Of a stretch of 12,728 nt of DNA, positions 1 to 6,721 are shown piece by piece. Source of the DNA: JAWLCG01 sp041687295. Its GTDB lineage: Bacteria > Planctomycetota > Phycisphaerae > SM23-33 > FEN-1343. The position numbers and the translations under genes are program-made. The stretch lies in contig JAWLCG010000113.1 of the NCBI GenBank assembly GCA_041687295.1, forward strand, positions 1 to 12,728, read 5' to 3'. The notes beneath the pieces were generated by a model. It was not told where the DNA came from. It saw only the letters and a list, made by a program, of their open reading frames with translations, and searched no databases. How positions within the stretch are numbered: the stretch's first letter is position 1; every line of letters starts with the position of its first letter.

Positions 1-1403
1 CCGTACGCGACGAAATGCACGCGATGATGCGACGGACACGCGTGAACGCCGAATGCGTCGTGAGTGGCGTGCTCCGACGACTGGAGGGACAGTTTCGTCG
101 GAGCAACGATCCGTACATGGCCGAGCGGGCCGATGACGTCCATGATCTGTTGCGTCGCATGCTGACAGCCCTGGCCGGTCAAGCTGCCCACGAGGTGGAA
201 ACGCTGCCGGAGAACACCGTCGTCGTGGCCAGTCGGCTGTTGCCGTCGGATACCGTACATTTCTCGAGGCAGTCGGTCTCCGCCGTGGTTCTGGAACAGG
301 GTGGACCTGCCAGTCACGCGGCGATCCTGACGCGTGAGCTCGGTATTCCCGCTGTCTCCGGCGTTGAAAACGCCATACAGAGGATTCGCCCCGGGCAGAG
401 CGTCCTCGTCGACGCCACGGAAGGCACGGTCGTTATCGCGCCGGATGAGGCCGTGACGGACGTCTTTCGGGATAAGCAGGCCGAACAGACGGCTCGCGAG
501 GCTCTTGAGCGTGAGCGGGCCGGCGAAGTGGCCAACACGCGCGACGGCGAGCCTGTCGCCGTCCTGGCCAACATTTCCTGTCGGGAAGATGCGGAACTGG
601 CCGCCGAATATGGTGCCGACGGCGTCGGGCTCTATCGCATCGAGCATCTCTACTTCGGCCGCGATGACCTGCCCGATGAGAGTGACCTCATCGACAGTAT
701 ACAGGTGACGCTTGCGGCGTTCGACGAGGAGATGCCTGTCACGCTGCGGCTGCTCGATACCGGCGGCGATAAGCCGCTGCCATTCCTGAACCACCCGACG
801 GAATCGACTCCATTGTTGGGCCGACGCGGCGTGCGGTTTCTGTTGGACTTCCAGGAACTCCTGATCACCCAGTTGCGAGCCTTCATCCGACTGACGGAAC
901 TCCGCCAGGTTCGCATCCTGGTGCCGATGGTCACACTGCCATCGGACATGCTGGCCGTTCGCGGTCTCTATGAGCAGGCGGCGAGGGAGCTGGGCTGCGA
1001 TAAGCCGCCGCCGCTGGGAAGCATGATCGAGACCCCCGCTGCAGCGATCTGTGCCGAATCCATCGCCGAGGTCAGCGATTTCCTCAGCGCAGGCACGAAC
1101 GACCTGACGCAATACACGATGGCCGCCGGGCGCGAGAACACGCACGTGACGGACTATTTCCTTCAGGACCACCCGGCCATCTTCCGCCTGCTTGAGAACA
1201 CCGTCCGGGGTGCGGGTGACAAGCCGTGTGCGGTCTGCGGCGAACTTGCCGGCCAGCCAGATGCGATCTCCAGGCTGCTGCGCCTTGGAATCCGCAAACT
1301 CAGTGTTAATCCGATCCAGATACCCCGTGTCAAGCAATCCATTCGCGAAGTGGACCTGCAGACGGACGAAGCGCCGGAAAGGCAGCGCCTCTGTAATGCC
1401 TGA
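1..1403 (+). CDS. ptsI: Phosphoenolpyruvate-protein phosphotransferase (PTS Enzyme I), 5' end missing
   Basis: Enzyme I takes phosphate from phosphoenolpyruvate and passes it to HPr in the cytoplasm, starting the PTS cascade. The frame is open from the first full codon at position 3, so the gene begins upstream; about 467 codons are present against a usual length near 575. Visible in order are the end of the HPr-binding helical domain (RVNAECVV, YMAERADDVHD), the swivelling phosphohistidine domain with GGPASHAAILTRELGIPAVSG (active His at 315-317), and the PEP-binding barrel with GLYRIEHLYF, LDTGGDKPLPFL, GRRGVRFLL, GSMIETPAAA, SAGTNDLTQYTMAAGREN and CGELAG (active Cys at 1236-1238). All expected catalytic residues are there. 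The first ATG visible, at 15, is internal and not the start. Because the N-terminus is missing, the nitrogen-type paralogue PtsP, which carries a GAF domain, cannot be fully excluded. Confidence 0.93.
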   Translation, partial: VRDEMHAMMRRTRVNAECVVSGVLRRLEGQFRRSNDPYMAERADDVHDLLRRMLTALAGQAAHEVETLPENTVVVASRLLPSDTVHFSRQSVSAVVLEQGGPASHAAILTRELGIPAVSGVENAIQRIRPGQSVLVDATEGTVVIAPDEAVTDVFRDKQAEQTAREALERERAGEVANTRDGEPVAVLANISCREDAELAAEYGADGVGLYRIEHLYFGRDDLPDESDLIDSIQVTLAAFDEEMPVTLRLLDTGGDKPLPFLNHPTESTPLLGRRGVRFLLDFQELLITQLRAFIRLTELRQVRILVPMVTLPSDMLAVRGLYEQAARELGCDKPPPLGSMIETPAAAICAESIAEVSDFLSAGTNDLTQYTMAAGRENTHVTDYFLQDHPAIFRLLENTVRGAGDKPCAVCGELAGQPDAISRLLRLGIRKLSVNPIQIPRVKQSIREVDLQTDEAPERQRLCNA

Positions 1404-1495
1404 AATCACCATCGACAAGACGTTTCCCCGCGGGCCGCCCGAGGCGCTTGGTCGCTACGCCCTTGCCCGTGGCCCAAAGCTCGAAGGAGACAATC

Positions 1496-1720
1496 ATGTT
1501 GAAACAGAAGTTGCTCAGTCTCGGCGTCATCGTATTGGTGTTCACTTTGGTTGCGTTCTCCACCGGCTGCGAGGACTCAGAAGAGGCCCCGCCGCCTCAG
1601 CAACCTCAGGAGTGGTCGCCGCCGCGTGAGCAACCGCAACAGCCGCAGGAAACTGCCTATCCCCGTGAGCAGGGCGACGACCAGGGGCAGTCTGGCGGAC
1701 AGGACGCGCCGGCTTGGTGA
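1496..1720 (+). CDS. Small Pro/Gln-rich lipoprotein, uncharacterised
   Basis: A 74-residue protein with a classic lipoprotein signal: basic start (MLKQK), hydrophobic core at residues 9-21, and a lipobox STGC with the acceptor Cys at 25. The mature part is a short, disordered-looking chain rich in Gln, Pro, Glu and Asp (QQPQEWSPP, REQPQQPQE), ending DAPAW. The start at 1496 is chosen because AAGGAGA lies 5 nt before it and it opens directly into the signal peptide; an upstream in-frame ATG at 1448 would bury the signal. It shares layout and the QQPQ(E/Q)WSP motif with the next gene, so the two look like paralogues. No enzymatic domain is visible and the function is unknown; an envelope tether or spacer role is only a guess. 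Confidence 0.75.
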   Translation: MLKQKLLSLGVIVLVFTLVAFSTGCEDSEEAPPPQQPQEWSPPREQPQQPQETAYPREQGDDQGQSGGQDAPAW

Positions 1721-1746
1721 GGAACCCGTAGCTGGTAGCAGCCTGG

Positions 1747-1772
1747 CGTCAACCCGGCAATGTAAGTTGACG
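1747..1772 (+). promoter_or_regulatory. Inverted repeat upstream of second lipoprotein
   Basis: CGTCAAC (1747-1753) and GTTGACG (1766-1772) are perfect 7-bp inverted arms around a 12-nt spacer. The right arm contains TTGACG, a good -35 hexamer, but no convincing -10 follows at normal spacing. It may be an operator, a weak terminator stem, or chance. Confidence 0.25.
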
Positions 1773-1822
1773 TCACAATCGCCAGTGCGAACATAGAAGT
1801 CACAGCGTAAGGAGACAGAAGA

Positions 1823-2062
1823 ATGCAACAACCATGGATGAAGGTGGCCGCTATCATGCTTGTCGCTCTGATGGCATCCGTGTTGACTGTTGGATGCGGG
1901 CCGGAACAGCCAGAGTACGACAGGACGTACCGTCCGGCGAGCCCTCAGCAGCCTCAGCAATGGTCGCCCCGGGATGACGGCTCGTCTCAGCAGCAGGCAC
2001 CCGCGCAGTCACAAGACCGCGATAACGGGTCCTCGCAGCAAGCCCCATGGCCCACGAACTAA
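1823..2062 (+). CDS. Small Pro/Gln-rich lipoprotein, paralogue of the preceding gene
   Basis: A 79-residue protein with a signal peptide (hydrophobic residues 8-23) and lipobox TVGC, acceptor Cys 25, the same position as in the gene before it. The mature region is low complexity: PQQPQQWSPRDDG, SSQQQAPAQSQDRD, ending QQAPWPTN. AAGGAGACAG lies just before the ATG at 1823; an internal Met at residue 6 is less well placed. It lies about 100 bp after the first lipoprotein and about 95 bp before the OmpH-like gene, all in one direction with strong ribosome binding sites, so the three may be co-expressed. No known domain is seen. Likely attached to a membrane through its lipid and extending into the periplasm; function unknown. 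Confidence 0.75.
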   Translation: MQQPWMKVAAIMLVALMASVLTVGCGPEQPEYDRTYRPASPQQPQQWSPRDDGSSQQQAPAQSQDRDNGSSQQAPWPTN

Positions 2063-2157
2063 TCGATGACACCGTCGTTGATGGCCCGTTCCTGCCGCTG
2101 GCCGGGGTCATTCGACGCGAAACTACAAGGCCAGCGTGACAGAAGGAGTAAAGTCTA

Positions 2158-2697
2158 ATGATTCAAAGCAACAGAAACAAATTCCTTGTTGGTGCCGGCG
2201 CAGCTGTCGGTGTCGCGATGATCGCAGTCCTTGTGGCCGCGCAACTTCCGGCGCAGGCCCAGGTGCCCGCCCAGGACCAACCTGCAGTCCAAGCGGAACG
2301 CCCTCGACCCGCCGTGAAGATCGGCACATACGATCCGGAGACAGCTTTTCAAGCCCATCCGGCTCATAAGAAACTGATGGAAGCTGTGCGGACCGCACAG
2401 ACACAGATGCAGCAGGCCCAGCAGGAAGAAGACCAGCAGAAGATGCAGCAGATCCAGCAGCAATATGAGCAAGCTCAGCAACAGGCAGTCCAGAAGTTTC
2501 AGCAGGATGTCTCCGAAGCACTTCCTGAGGCTGCCAAGGCCGCCGGCGTCAAGGTGGTGGCGACGCAGGTCGTGTACAAGGCCGATGATGTCAAAGCCAT
2601 CGACATCACCCCGCGCCTGGCCAAGGCCTTCGAAGAAGAGGAAGACGACGGCGAAGGGCGCGAGGCACCTGCCGTGCCGCAGTTTCCTCGGCATTAG
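2158..2697 (+). CDS. OmpH/Skp-like periplasmic protein
   Basis: A 179-residue exported protein. Residues 9-36 form a signal peptide or anchor ending in AQA-type sites. Residues 53-72 (VKIGTYDPETAFQAHPAHKK) resemble the start of the Skp/OmpH domain, where a strand and a short motif lead into a long helix. Residues 75-122 are a Gln-rich predicted coiled coil, and residues 131-158 (VKVVATQVVYKADDVKAIDI...) resemble the returning strand and the 'DIT' segment of OmpH. The tail is acidic (EEEEDDGEG). Skp proteins are trimeric chaperones for outer-membrane proteins; this copy is of typical length with a shortened helical arm. AAGGAG sits 9 nt before the ATG. Assignment is by fold pattern and is moderately sure; it could instead be a coiled-coil envelope protein of another family. 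Confidence 0.68.
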   Translation: MIQSNRNKFLVGAGAAVGVAMIAVLVAAQLPAQAQVPAQDQPAVQAERPRPAVKIGTYDPETAFQAHPAHKKLMEAVRTAQTQMQQAQQEEDQQKMQQIQQQYEQAQQQAVQKFQQDVSEALPEAAKAAGVKVVATQVVYKADDVKAIDITPRLAKAFEEEEDDGEGREAPAVPQFPRH

Positions 2698-2730
2698 CCT
2701 GCCAAGGGCCCGTTCCAAACAGGGCAGATG

Positions 2731-2759
2731 CCGCTCCTGCTGCCAAGCGGCAGGGGCGG
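2731..2759 (+). terminator. Possible weak terminator after the OmpH-like gene
   Basis: The stem CCGCTC/GGGCGG plus CTGCC/GGCAG, with a 3-nt bulge and loop AAGC, lies 33 nt after the stop codon. It is followed only by TATTTCT, so termination would be weak. Confidence 0.4.
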
Positions 2760-3050
2760 TATTTCTGCGCTGCCGACATTCGACGGGAAGCTCACTGCCA
2801 CCGCTCGCATCGGCTTGCCGTGACCCCCGATCCGCCACGAGTTCGAAAACACTGCTGGTCCCGAAAGCAACCCGGCTGTTAATCCGTTTCAATCTGTTCA
2901 CGAGAGAGTCCGAGAGTTCGCGGCCGTTTTTTCGGCGGGCGGGAGCAACCGTCACGGTTGCTTTCGGCCCCCGGAATCTCGCCTGCGGAATAGAGAGCGC
3001 CGGGGCAGGTGGCGGGAACACCGTAACCCTTTGCCAGCATAGGGATATGA

Positions 3051-3082
3051 AAACGCCCGGCCAGTTGCCTGGTCGGGCGTTT
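3051..3082. terminator. Bidirectional intrinsic terminator
   Basis: AAACGCCCGGCCAG (3051-3064) and CTGGTCGGGCGTTT (3069-3082) form a 14-bp stem with one G-T pair and loop TTGC. The + strand ends in TTT and the - strand in TTTTC, so it can end the lipoprotein/OmpH transcript from the left and the tRNA-like transcript from the right. Confidence 0.72.
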
Positions 3083-3095
3083 CCGTTAACTTGAA

Positions 3096-3115
3096 CCGAC
3101 GGCAAATTCCGTCGG
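3096..3115 (-). terminator. Stem-loop just downstream of the tRNA-like sequence
   Basis: CCGACGG (3096-3102) pairs perfectly with CCGTCGG (3109-3115) around CAAATT. On the - strand it lies 8 nt after the tRNA-like 3' end and is followed by TTCAAGTT, so it may be a processing or termination signal. Confidence 0.4.
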
Positions 3116-3123
3116 ATTGATTT

Positions 3124-3197
3124 TGGCTCCCCGAGTTGGACTCGAACCAGCAACCTGGTGGTTAACAGCTGCTTGCTCTACCCCTGGACGAGCAGGA
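3124..3197 (-). tRNA. tRNA-Asn (GUU)-like sequence, degenerate, possibly a pseudogene
   Basis: Read on the - strand this is 74 nt ending in CCA, with anticodon loop CTGTTAA (anticodon GTT at 3164-3166), T loop TTCGAGT and the D-arm remnant GGGGTAGAGC, all as in bacterial tRNA-Asn. The stems are poor. The acceptor pairs at about 4 of 7 positions (TCCTGCT against TCGGGGA), the anticodon stem AGCAG/CCACC at 2 of 5, and the D stem barely at all; only the T stem is nearly intact (4 of 5). The 3' third is therefore well kept while the 5' part has drifted. That fits a tRNA pseudogene or an attachment-site remnant better than a working tRNA. Stem-loops follow it downstream on the same strand. Confidence 0.5.
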
Positions 3198-3277
3198 GTC
3201 TGTTCCCGCTACCGGGTTTCTCGGTCTTGGGCCATCGCGGCCGGTGACCGGGATGCCCAAGTGCCGCACATGCCGAT

Positions 3278-3300
3278 GCGCGAATAGTCACTAGTCGCGC
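3278..3300. repeat. 23-bp near-perfect palindrome
   Basis: GCGCGA-A-TAGT-C-ACTA-G-TCGCGC is symmetrical about the central C at 3289 with a single mismatched pair. The odd length and central base are typical of a dimeric protein binding site, but nothing else identifies the binder. Confidence 0.5.
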
Positions 3301-3342
3301 AGCGAGAGGGTTGACGGCCCGCTTGGGCAGGCGGGGGGCGGT

Positions 3343-3634
3343 GAAACGAACCCAATTTATACGTGCGTAAGGTGGTTTTTGTAGGTGGTTTAAGTCTAGA
3401 ATTCGCTGGGGGATACGAACCCAATTTCGCAGCCCCGGGACCGAGGAGGAGGTGGCGGGTGCGAGGGGCAGCGCCAAGGGCCCGGGGGAGGCCGGTGGCG
3501 GGAGGTCGGGTGTCCAGTTGGGCGATGGCCTGGCGGGTTCTGACGAAACGAACCCAATTTCGGGCGGTTGAAGCTTCGGAAGCGCAGGGAGATGCGCTCG
3601 TTTGGATGTGTCGGAAACGAACCCAATTTCGGCC
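3343..3634. repeat. Four copies of an 18-bp interspersed repeat
   Basis: The 13-bp core ACGAACCCAATTT occurs exactly at 3346-3358, 3415-3427, 3548-3560 and 3617-3629, all in the same orientation, with start-to-start distances of 69, 133 and 69 bp. The extended consensus is GAAACGAACCCAATTTCG; copies 3 and 4 carry it in full apart from edge bases. GAAA/TTTC give it a weak dyad. The sequences between copies are not obviously alike. No copy was noticed elsewhere in the window. Confidence 0.85.
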
Positions 3635-3736
3635 CGGCGGGCGGTTGGGCTGGCGGGGGGGGCTTTCGGTCGGGGCGGCGGGTTGGTACATTGCTATCGG
3701 CCCGGCCGATGGGGGTCGGGCCGGGACCGGGAGTGC

Positions 3737-4813
3737 ATGCACTTGGTGGATTGGCCGCTGGCGAGTCTGGGTGAGTTCTTCGTCCATCACTGGGCGGCGT
3801 TGGCCATTGCGCTGACGGTGGGCTGTCTGCTGGCGTTCGCGGCGGCGGTGCTGGCGAAGTACGTCCGCATCAGTCTGAACATCTTCACGGACGCCCCGCC
3901 GCTGTCGATGCTCAACCCGATGGACTACGAGCGGATCGTGGGCGAGACGGTCCGCTTCCGCAGCTTCGACGGTTCGAGCCTGCGGGGCATGTGGCTTCGG
4001 CCGAGGGGCGCCGGGCGGGGCACGATCGTGTTCTGTCACGAGTTCGGGGCGGACATGTTCAGTTGTGCCCGGTACGTTCGGCCGTTGCTGGAGGCGGGGT
4101 TCACGATCTTCACCTTCGACTTCCGCGGCCACGGCGAGAGCAGCCGGCCGGGGCGGTATCGGCCGTTGCAGTGGCCCAGCGATCGCGAACTGGAGGACGT
4201 GCTGGGCGCGACGGCGTACGTGGGCGACCGCCTGGCCGAGCAGGGCCAGCCGACGGGCCTGGGGATCTTCGGCATCAGCCGGGGGGCGGGGGCGGCCATC
4301 CTGGCGGCGGCGAGCGACGGCAACATTCGCGCCATCGCCTGCGACGGGGCCTTCAGCACCGAGACGGTCATCGAGAGCTTCATGAAGCGATGGGCGTACA
4401 TCTTCGCCCGGATCAAGCTGGTGTACGAGAACCACCCGCCGGCGTTCTGGATGCTGCTGCGGTGGCTGCTGATCCGCACGGCCCAGCCGAAGATGGGCTG
4501 CCGCTACCCCTCGGTGCGGCGGGCGTTGCGGCAGATGGCGGCCCGGCCGATCCTGATGATCCACGGCCAGCGGGACAGCTACATCAGCGAGGAGCACACC
4601 GAACTGCTCTACGCGGTCGCCCCGCCGCCGCGGTACAAGTGGATCGTGCCGGGGGCGCGGCACAACCAGTCGGTGGTGGTGGCCGGCGAGGCCTACGCCC
4701 GGCGGACGACGGCCTTCTTCCGCCGCTACCTGGCCGGCGAGGCCATCGCCGAGTCCGTCATCACCGGCGCCGACCAGGCCGACCCCGGCCAGGCCGGCTC
4801 GGAAGTGGCGTAG
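3737..4813 (+). CDS. Membrane-anchored alpha/beta hydrolase
   Basis: A 358-residue serine hydrolase of the alpha/beta fold. Residues 19-40 are one hydrophobic segment, so the enzyme is probably anchored in the membrane. The hydrolase domain starts near residue 75 (SFDGSSLRG) with the oxyanion region IVFCHEFGAD. It continues through FTFDFRGHGESS and the nucleophile elbow GISRGAG (Ser181), then the acid in HGQRDSYI (Asp280) and the base in ARHNQS (His309), so the whole triad is visible. The closest general relatives are BAAT/DUF-type peptidase-like esterases; the substrate is unknown. The start at 3737 is preferred, with weak GGGAG upstream, because the 45 residues between the alternative ATG at 3602 and here run through one of the short repeats and look non-coding. 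It precedes a GH3-like enzyme, separated by an assembly gap. Confidence 0.85.
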   Translation: MHLVDWPLASLGEFFVHHWAALAIALTVGCLLAFAAAVLAKYVRISLNIFTDAPPLSMLNPMDYERIVGETVRFRSFDGSSLRGMWLRPRGAGRGTIVFCHEFGADMFSCARYVRPLLEAGFTIFTFDFRGHGESSRPGRYRPLQWPSDRELEDVLGATAYVGDRLAEQGQPTGLGIFGISRGAGAAILAAASDGNIRAIACDGAFSTETVIESFMKRWAYIFARIKLVYENHPPAFWMLLRWLLIRTAQPKMGCRYPSVRRALRQMAARPILMIHGQRDSYISEEHTELLYAVAPPPRYKWIVPGARHNQSVVVAGEAYARRTTAFFRRYLAGEAIAESVITGADQADPGQAGSEVA

Positions 4814-5050
4814 CCGTTTGCCCTTTGGACGTGCGGCCCCGCTGGGGTCGACAGAAAGGCGGGGCTCCGTTCCGCTGCGCCCCAGCCGACGAAGATTNNN
4901 NNNNNNNCTCCGTTCCGCGGCCCCCCCCCATACTATGTGGCCCCGCGCGGTGGGGTGGGGCGCAGCGACAGCGGAGCCCCACCTTCGCCTGCGGAATGAC
5001 GGCCGACGGGGCTTCTGACACTGAGGGTTGTCCCACCCAGGAGCGACGCC
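4814..5050. other. Spacer with repeats around the assembly gap
   Basis: CTCCGTTCCGC occurs on both sides of the gap, at 4865-4875 and 4908-4918. GGGGCTCCGTTCCGCTGCGCC on the left is nearly the reverse complement of GGCGCAGCGACAGCGGAGCCCC at about 4960-4981 on the right. No gene is visible. Confidence 0.6.
4898..4907. other. Assembly gap (10 N)
   Basis: Ten consecutive N mark a scaffold join whose true length is unknown. Sequence may be missing here, so the hydrolase and GH3 gene are not proven neighbours. Confidence 0.98.
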
Positions 5051-6721
5051 ATGACTGTCTCTCGCCTGCTTCTGCGACCGGCGGCCCGTTTGGGGGGCTG
5101 GCATGCGGGGCGCCAGTTGCGGCAGTTTCTCGCCGCCCACCAGAACAGCCGGGCCGTCCAGGACGCACTGCTGGAGCGGCTGGTGGCGATGCACGCGGAC
5201 ACGCGCTTCGGGCGCGACCATGGCCTGGCCCGCGTGCGGGGCTACGACGACTTCCGCCGGGCCGTGCCGGTGGGCGACTACGAGGCCCATCGGCCCTACA
5301 TGGACGCGGCCTATGCCGGCGACGCCGGGGCCCTGTTCCCGGCCGGGGTGGCGATCCACCTGTTCGCCCTGACCAGCGGCACGACGGGCCAACCCAAGCG
5401 GATTCCGGTGACGCCCGAGAGCCTCGTCCACTACCGCCGCGGGTGGAACGTCTTCGGCCTGCGGTTCCTCGGCGACCACCCGGCGGCGTGGCTGCGGCCG
5501 ATCCTGCAACTGACGGGCCCGGCCATCGAGTCGTACAGCCCGGCCGGCGTGCCGTGCGGGTCGATCAGCGGCCTGCTGGCCGACACGCAGAAGCGGATCG
5601 TCCGGCGGATGTACGTCGTGCCGCCGGCCGTGCGCGACCTGGCCGACCCGGTCACGCGGCTGTACACCACGCTGCGCCTGGCCATGCCGCGCGACGTGAG
5701 CTTCATCACCACGGCCAACCCCTCGACGATCGTGCAGCTGATGACCCTGGCGACGGCCCACGCCGAGCCGCTGCTGCGCGACCTCCGCGACGGCACGCTC
5801 ACGCCGCCGGGGGAGCTGCCGGGGCCGCTTCGTCAGGCGCTGGGGCCCCGTCTCAAAAAACACCCGGCCCTGGTGGCCCGCATCGAGGCGGGCCTGGCCC
5901 GCGACGGCGAGTTGCGGACGGGCCACTTCTGGGATCTCGCCGGCCTGATGCACTGGACCGGCGGCACGCTGGGGCTCTACCTGCCGCAGGTGCAACGACT
6001 GACCGGCGGCGTGCCCAGCCGCGACATCGGCCTGCTGGCCAGCGAGGGGCGGCTCTCGGTGCCGCTGGACGACCACACGCCCGCCGGCGTCGCCGAGGTG
6101 CTCGGGGCGTTCCTGGAGTTCATCCCCGCCGAGGCCATCGGCCAGCCCGACCCGCCGACCCTCCGCAGCCACGAGTTGACGGTGGGCGAGGAGTACTTCG
6201 TCGTGCTGACGAACTTCTCGGGCCTGTGGCGGTACAACATCCACGACCGCATCCGCGTGACCGGCCAGCTGGGCCAGAGCCCGGTCTTCGCGTTCCTCTC
6301 CAAGGGCTCGCACACGGCCAACCTGACGGGCGAGAAGCTCACCGAGCACCAGGCCGTCCAGGCCGTGCGGCAGGCGCTGCAGGCCAGCGGCGTCCAGGCC
6401 GGACGGTTCCTCGCCCAGCCGTGCTTCGCCGACGAGCCGTACTACTGTTTCACGCTGGAGTCGCCCGCACCCTTGCCGGCGGGGCTGGCCGGGGGGATCG
6501 ACTCGGCCCTGCAGGCACTGAACATCGAGTACGCCTCCAAGCGCTCCAGCGGCCGACTGGGCCCGGTCCGCCTGTCGGCCGCCGCGCCGGCCGACTTCGA
6601 CCGCCGCGAGGCCCGCCTCCTGGCTGACCGCCCCGCCCGCGCTACCCAGTACAAGCACCAGTACCTCCTCACCGACGTCTGCACTGACGAGGCGCCGGCT
6701 GCTGCGGCGCTGTTCGGGTAG
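5051..6721 (+). CDS. GH3 family acyl-adenylate-forming enzyme
   Basis: A 556-residue protein of the GH3 family, named after plant auxin-amido synthetases. These ATP-dependent enzymes adenylate a carboxylic acid and commonly join it to an amine; substrates of bacterial members are mostly unknown. Visible are the nucleotide-binding loop TSGTTGQPKRIP (residues 108-119), ASEGRLSVPLD (330-340), the YR-hinge motif GLWRYNIHDRIRVTG (391-405), KGSHTANLTGEKLTEHQ of the mobile C-terminal domain, and QYKHQYL with the expected late Lys535. Length is usual. AGGAG lies 7 nt before the ATG and there is no competing start. A preceding membrane-anchored hydrolase could process the same class of acyl compound, but the assembly gap separates them. 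Codon use is strongly GC-ending like its neighbours. Confidence 0.88.
   Translation: MTVSRLLLRPAARLGGWHAGRQLRQFLAAHQNSRAVQDALLERLVAMHADTRFGRDHGLARVRGYDDFRRAVPVGDYEAHRPYMDAAYAGDAGALFPAGVAIHLFALTSGTTGQPKRIPVTPESLVHYRRGWNVFGLRFLGDHPAAWLRPILQLTGPAIESYSPAGVPCGSISGLLADTQKRIVRRMYVVPPAVRDLADPVTRLYTTLRLAMPRDVSFITTANPSTIVQLMTLATAHAEPLLRDLRDGTLTPPGELPGPLRQALGPRLKKHPALVARIEAGLARDGELRTGHFWDLAGLMHWTGGTLGLYLPQVQRLTGGVPSRDIGLLASEGRLSVPLDDHTPAGVAEVLGAFLEFIPAEAIGQPDPPTLRSHELTVGEEYFVVLTNFSGLWRYNIHDRIRVTGQLGQSPVFAFLSKGSHTANLTGEKLTEHQAVQAVRQALQASGVQAGRFLAQPCFADEPYYCFTLESPAPLPAGLAGGIDSALQALNIEYASKRSSGRLGPVRLSAAAPADFDRREARLLADRPARATQYKHQYLLTDVCTDEAPAAAALFG

Larger units (their letters stand above)
2698..3123. other. 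Spacer without a protein gene
   Basis: No convincing coding frame is present; the open frames on both strands lack a start signal and family motifs. The spacer holds three stem-loops listed separately (2731-2759, 3051-3082, 3096-3115) and a small 7-bp hairpin at 2945-2961 (GCAACCG, loop TCA, CGGTTGC). Confidence 0.6.
3198..3736. other. Repeat-bearing spacer
   Basis: No supported gene. The long open frames here, on both strands, are low-complexity shadows of GC-rich sequence. It contains a 23-bp near-palindrome and four copies of a short repeat, listed separately. A weak TACATT (3687-3692) could be a -10 for the following hydrolase, but there is no good -35. Confidence 0.6.

Noticed and set aside
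1396..1629. A small gene overlapping the ptsI stop
   Set aside because: No ribosome binding site and it is out of frame with the well-supported lipoprotein at 1496.
2155..3153. A 332-residue - strand open frame
   Set aside because: Antisense to the OmpH-like gene and crossing terminator stems; its Leu-rich stretch is the complement of CAG-rich codons.
3343..3634. CRISPR array from the four repeats
   Set aside because: The repeat core is only 13-18 bp, the distances are 69 and 133 bp, and there are no cas genes.
3991..6627. An 878-residue + strand open frame
   Set aside because: Out-of-frame shadow of the hydrolase and GH3 genes, crossing the N run, with Gly/Arg/Pro-rich nonsense composition.
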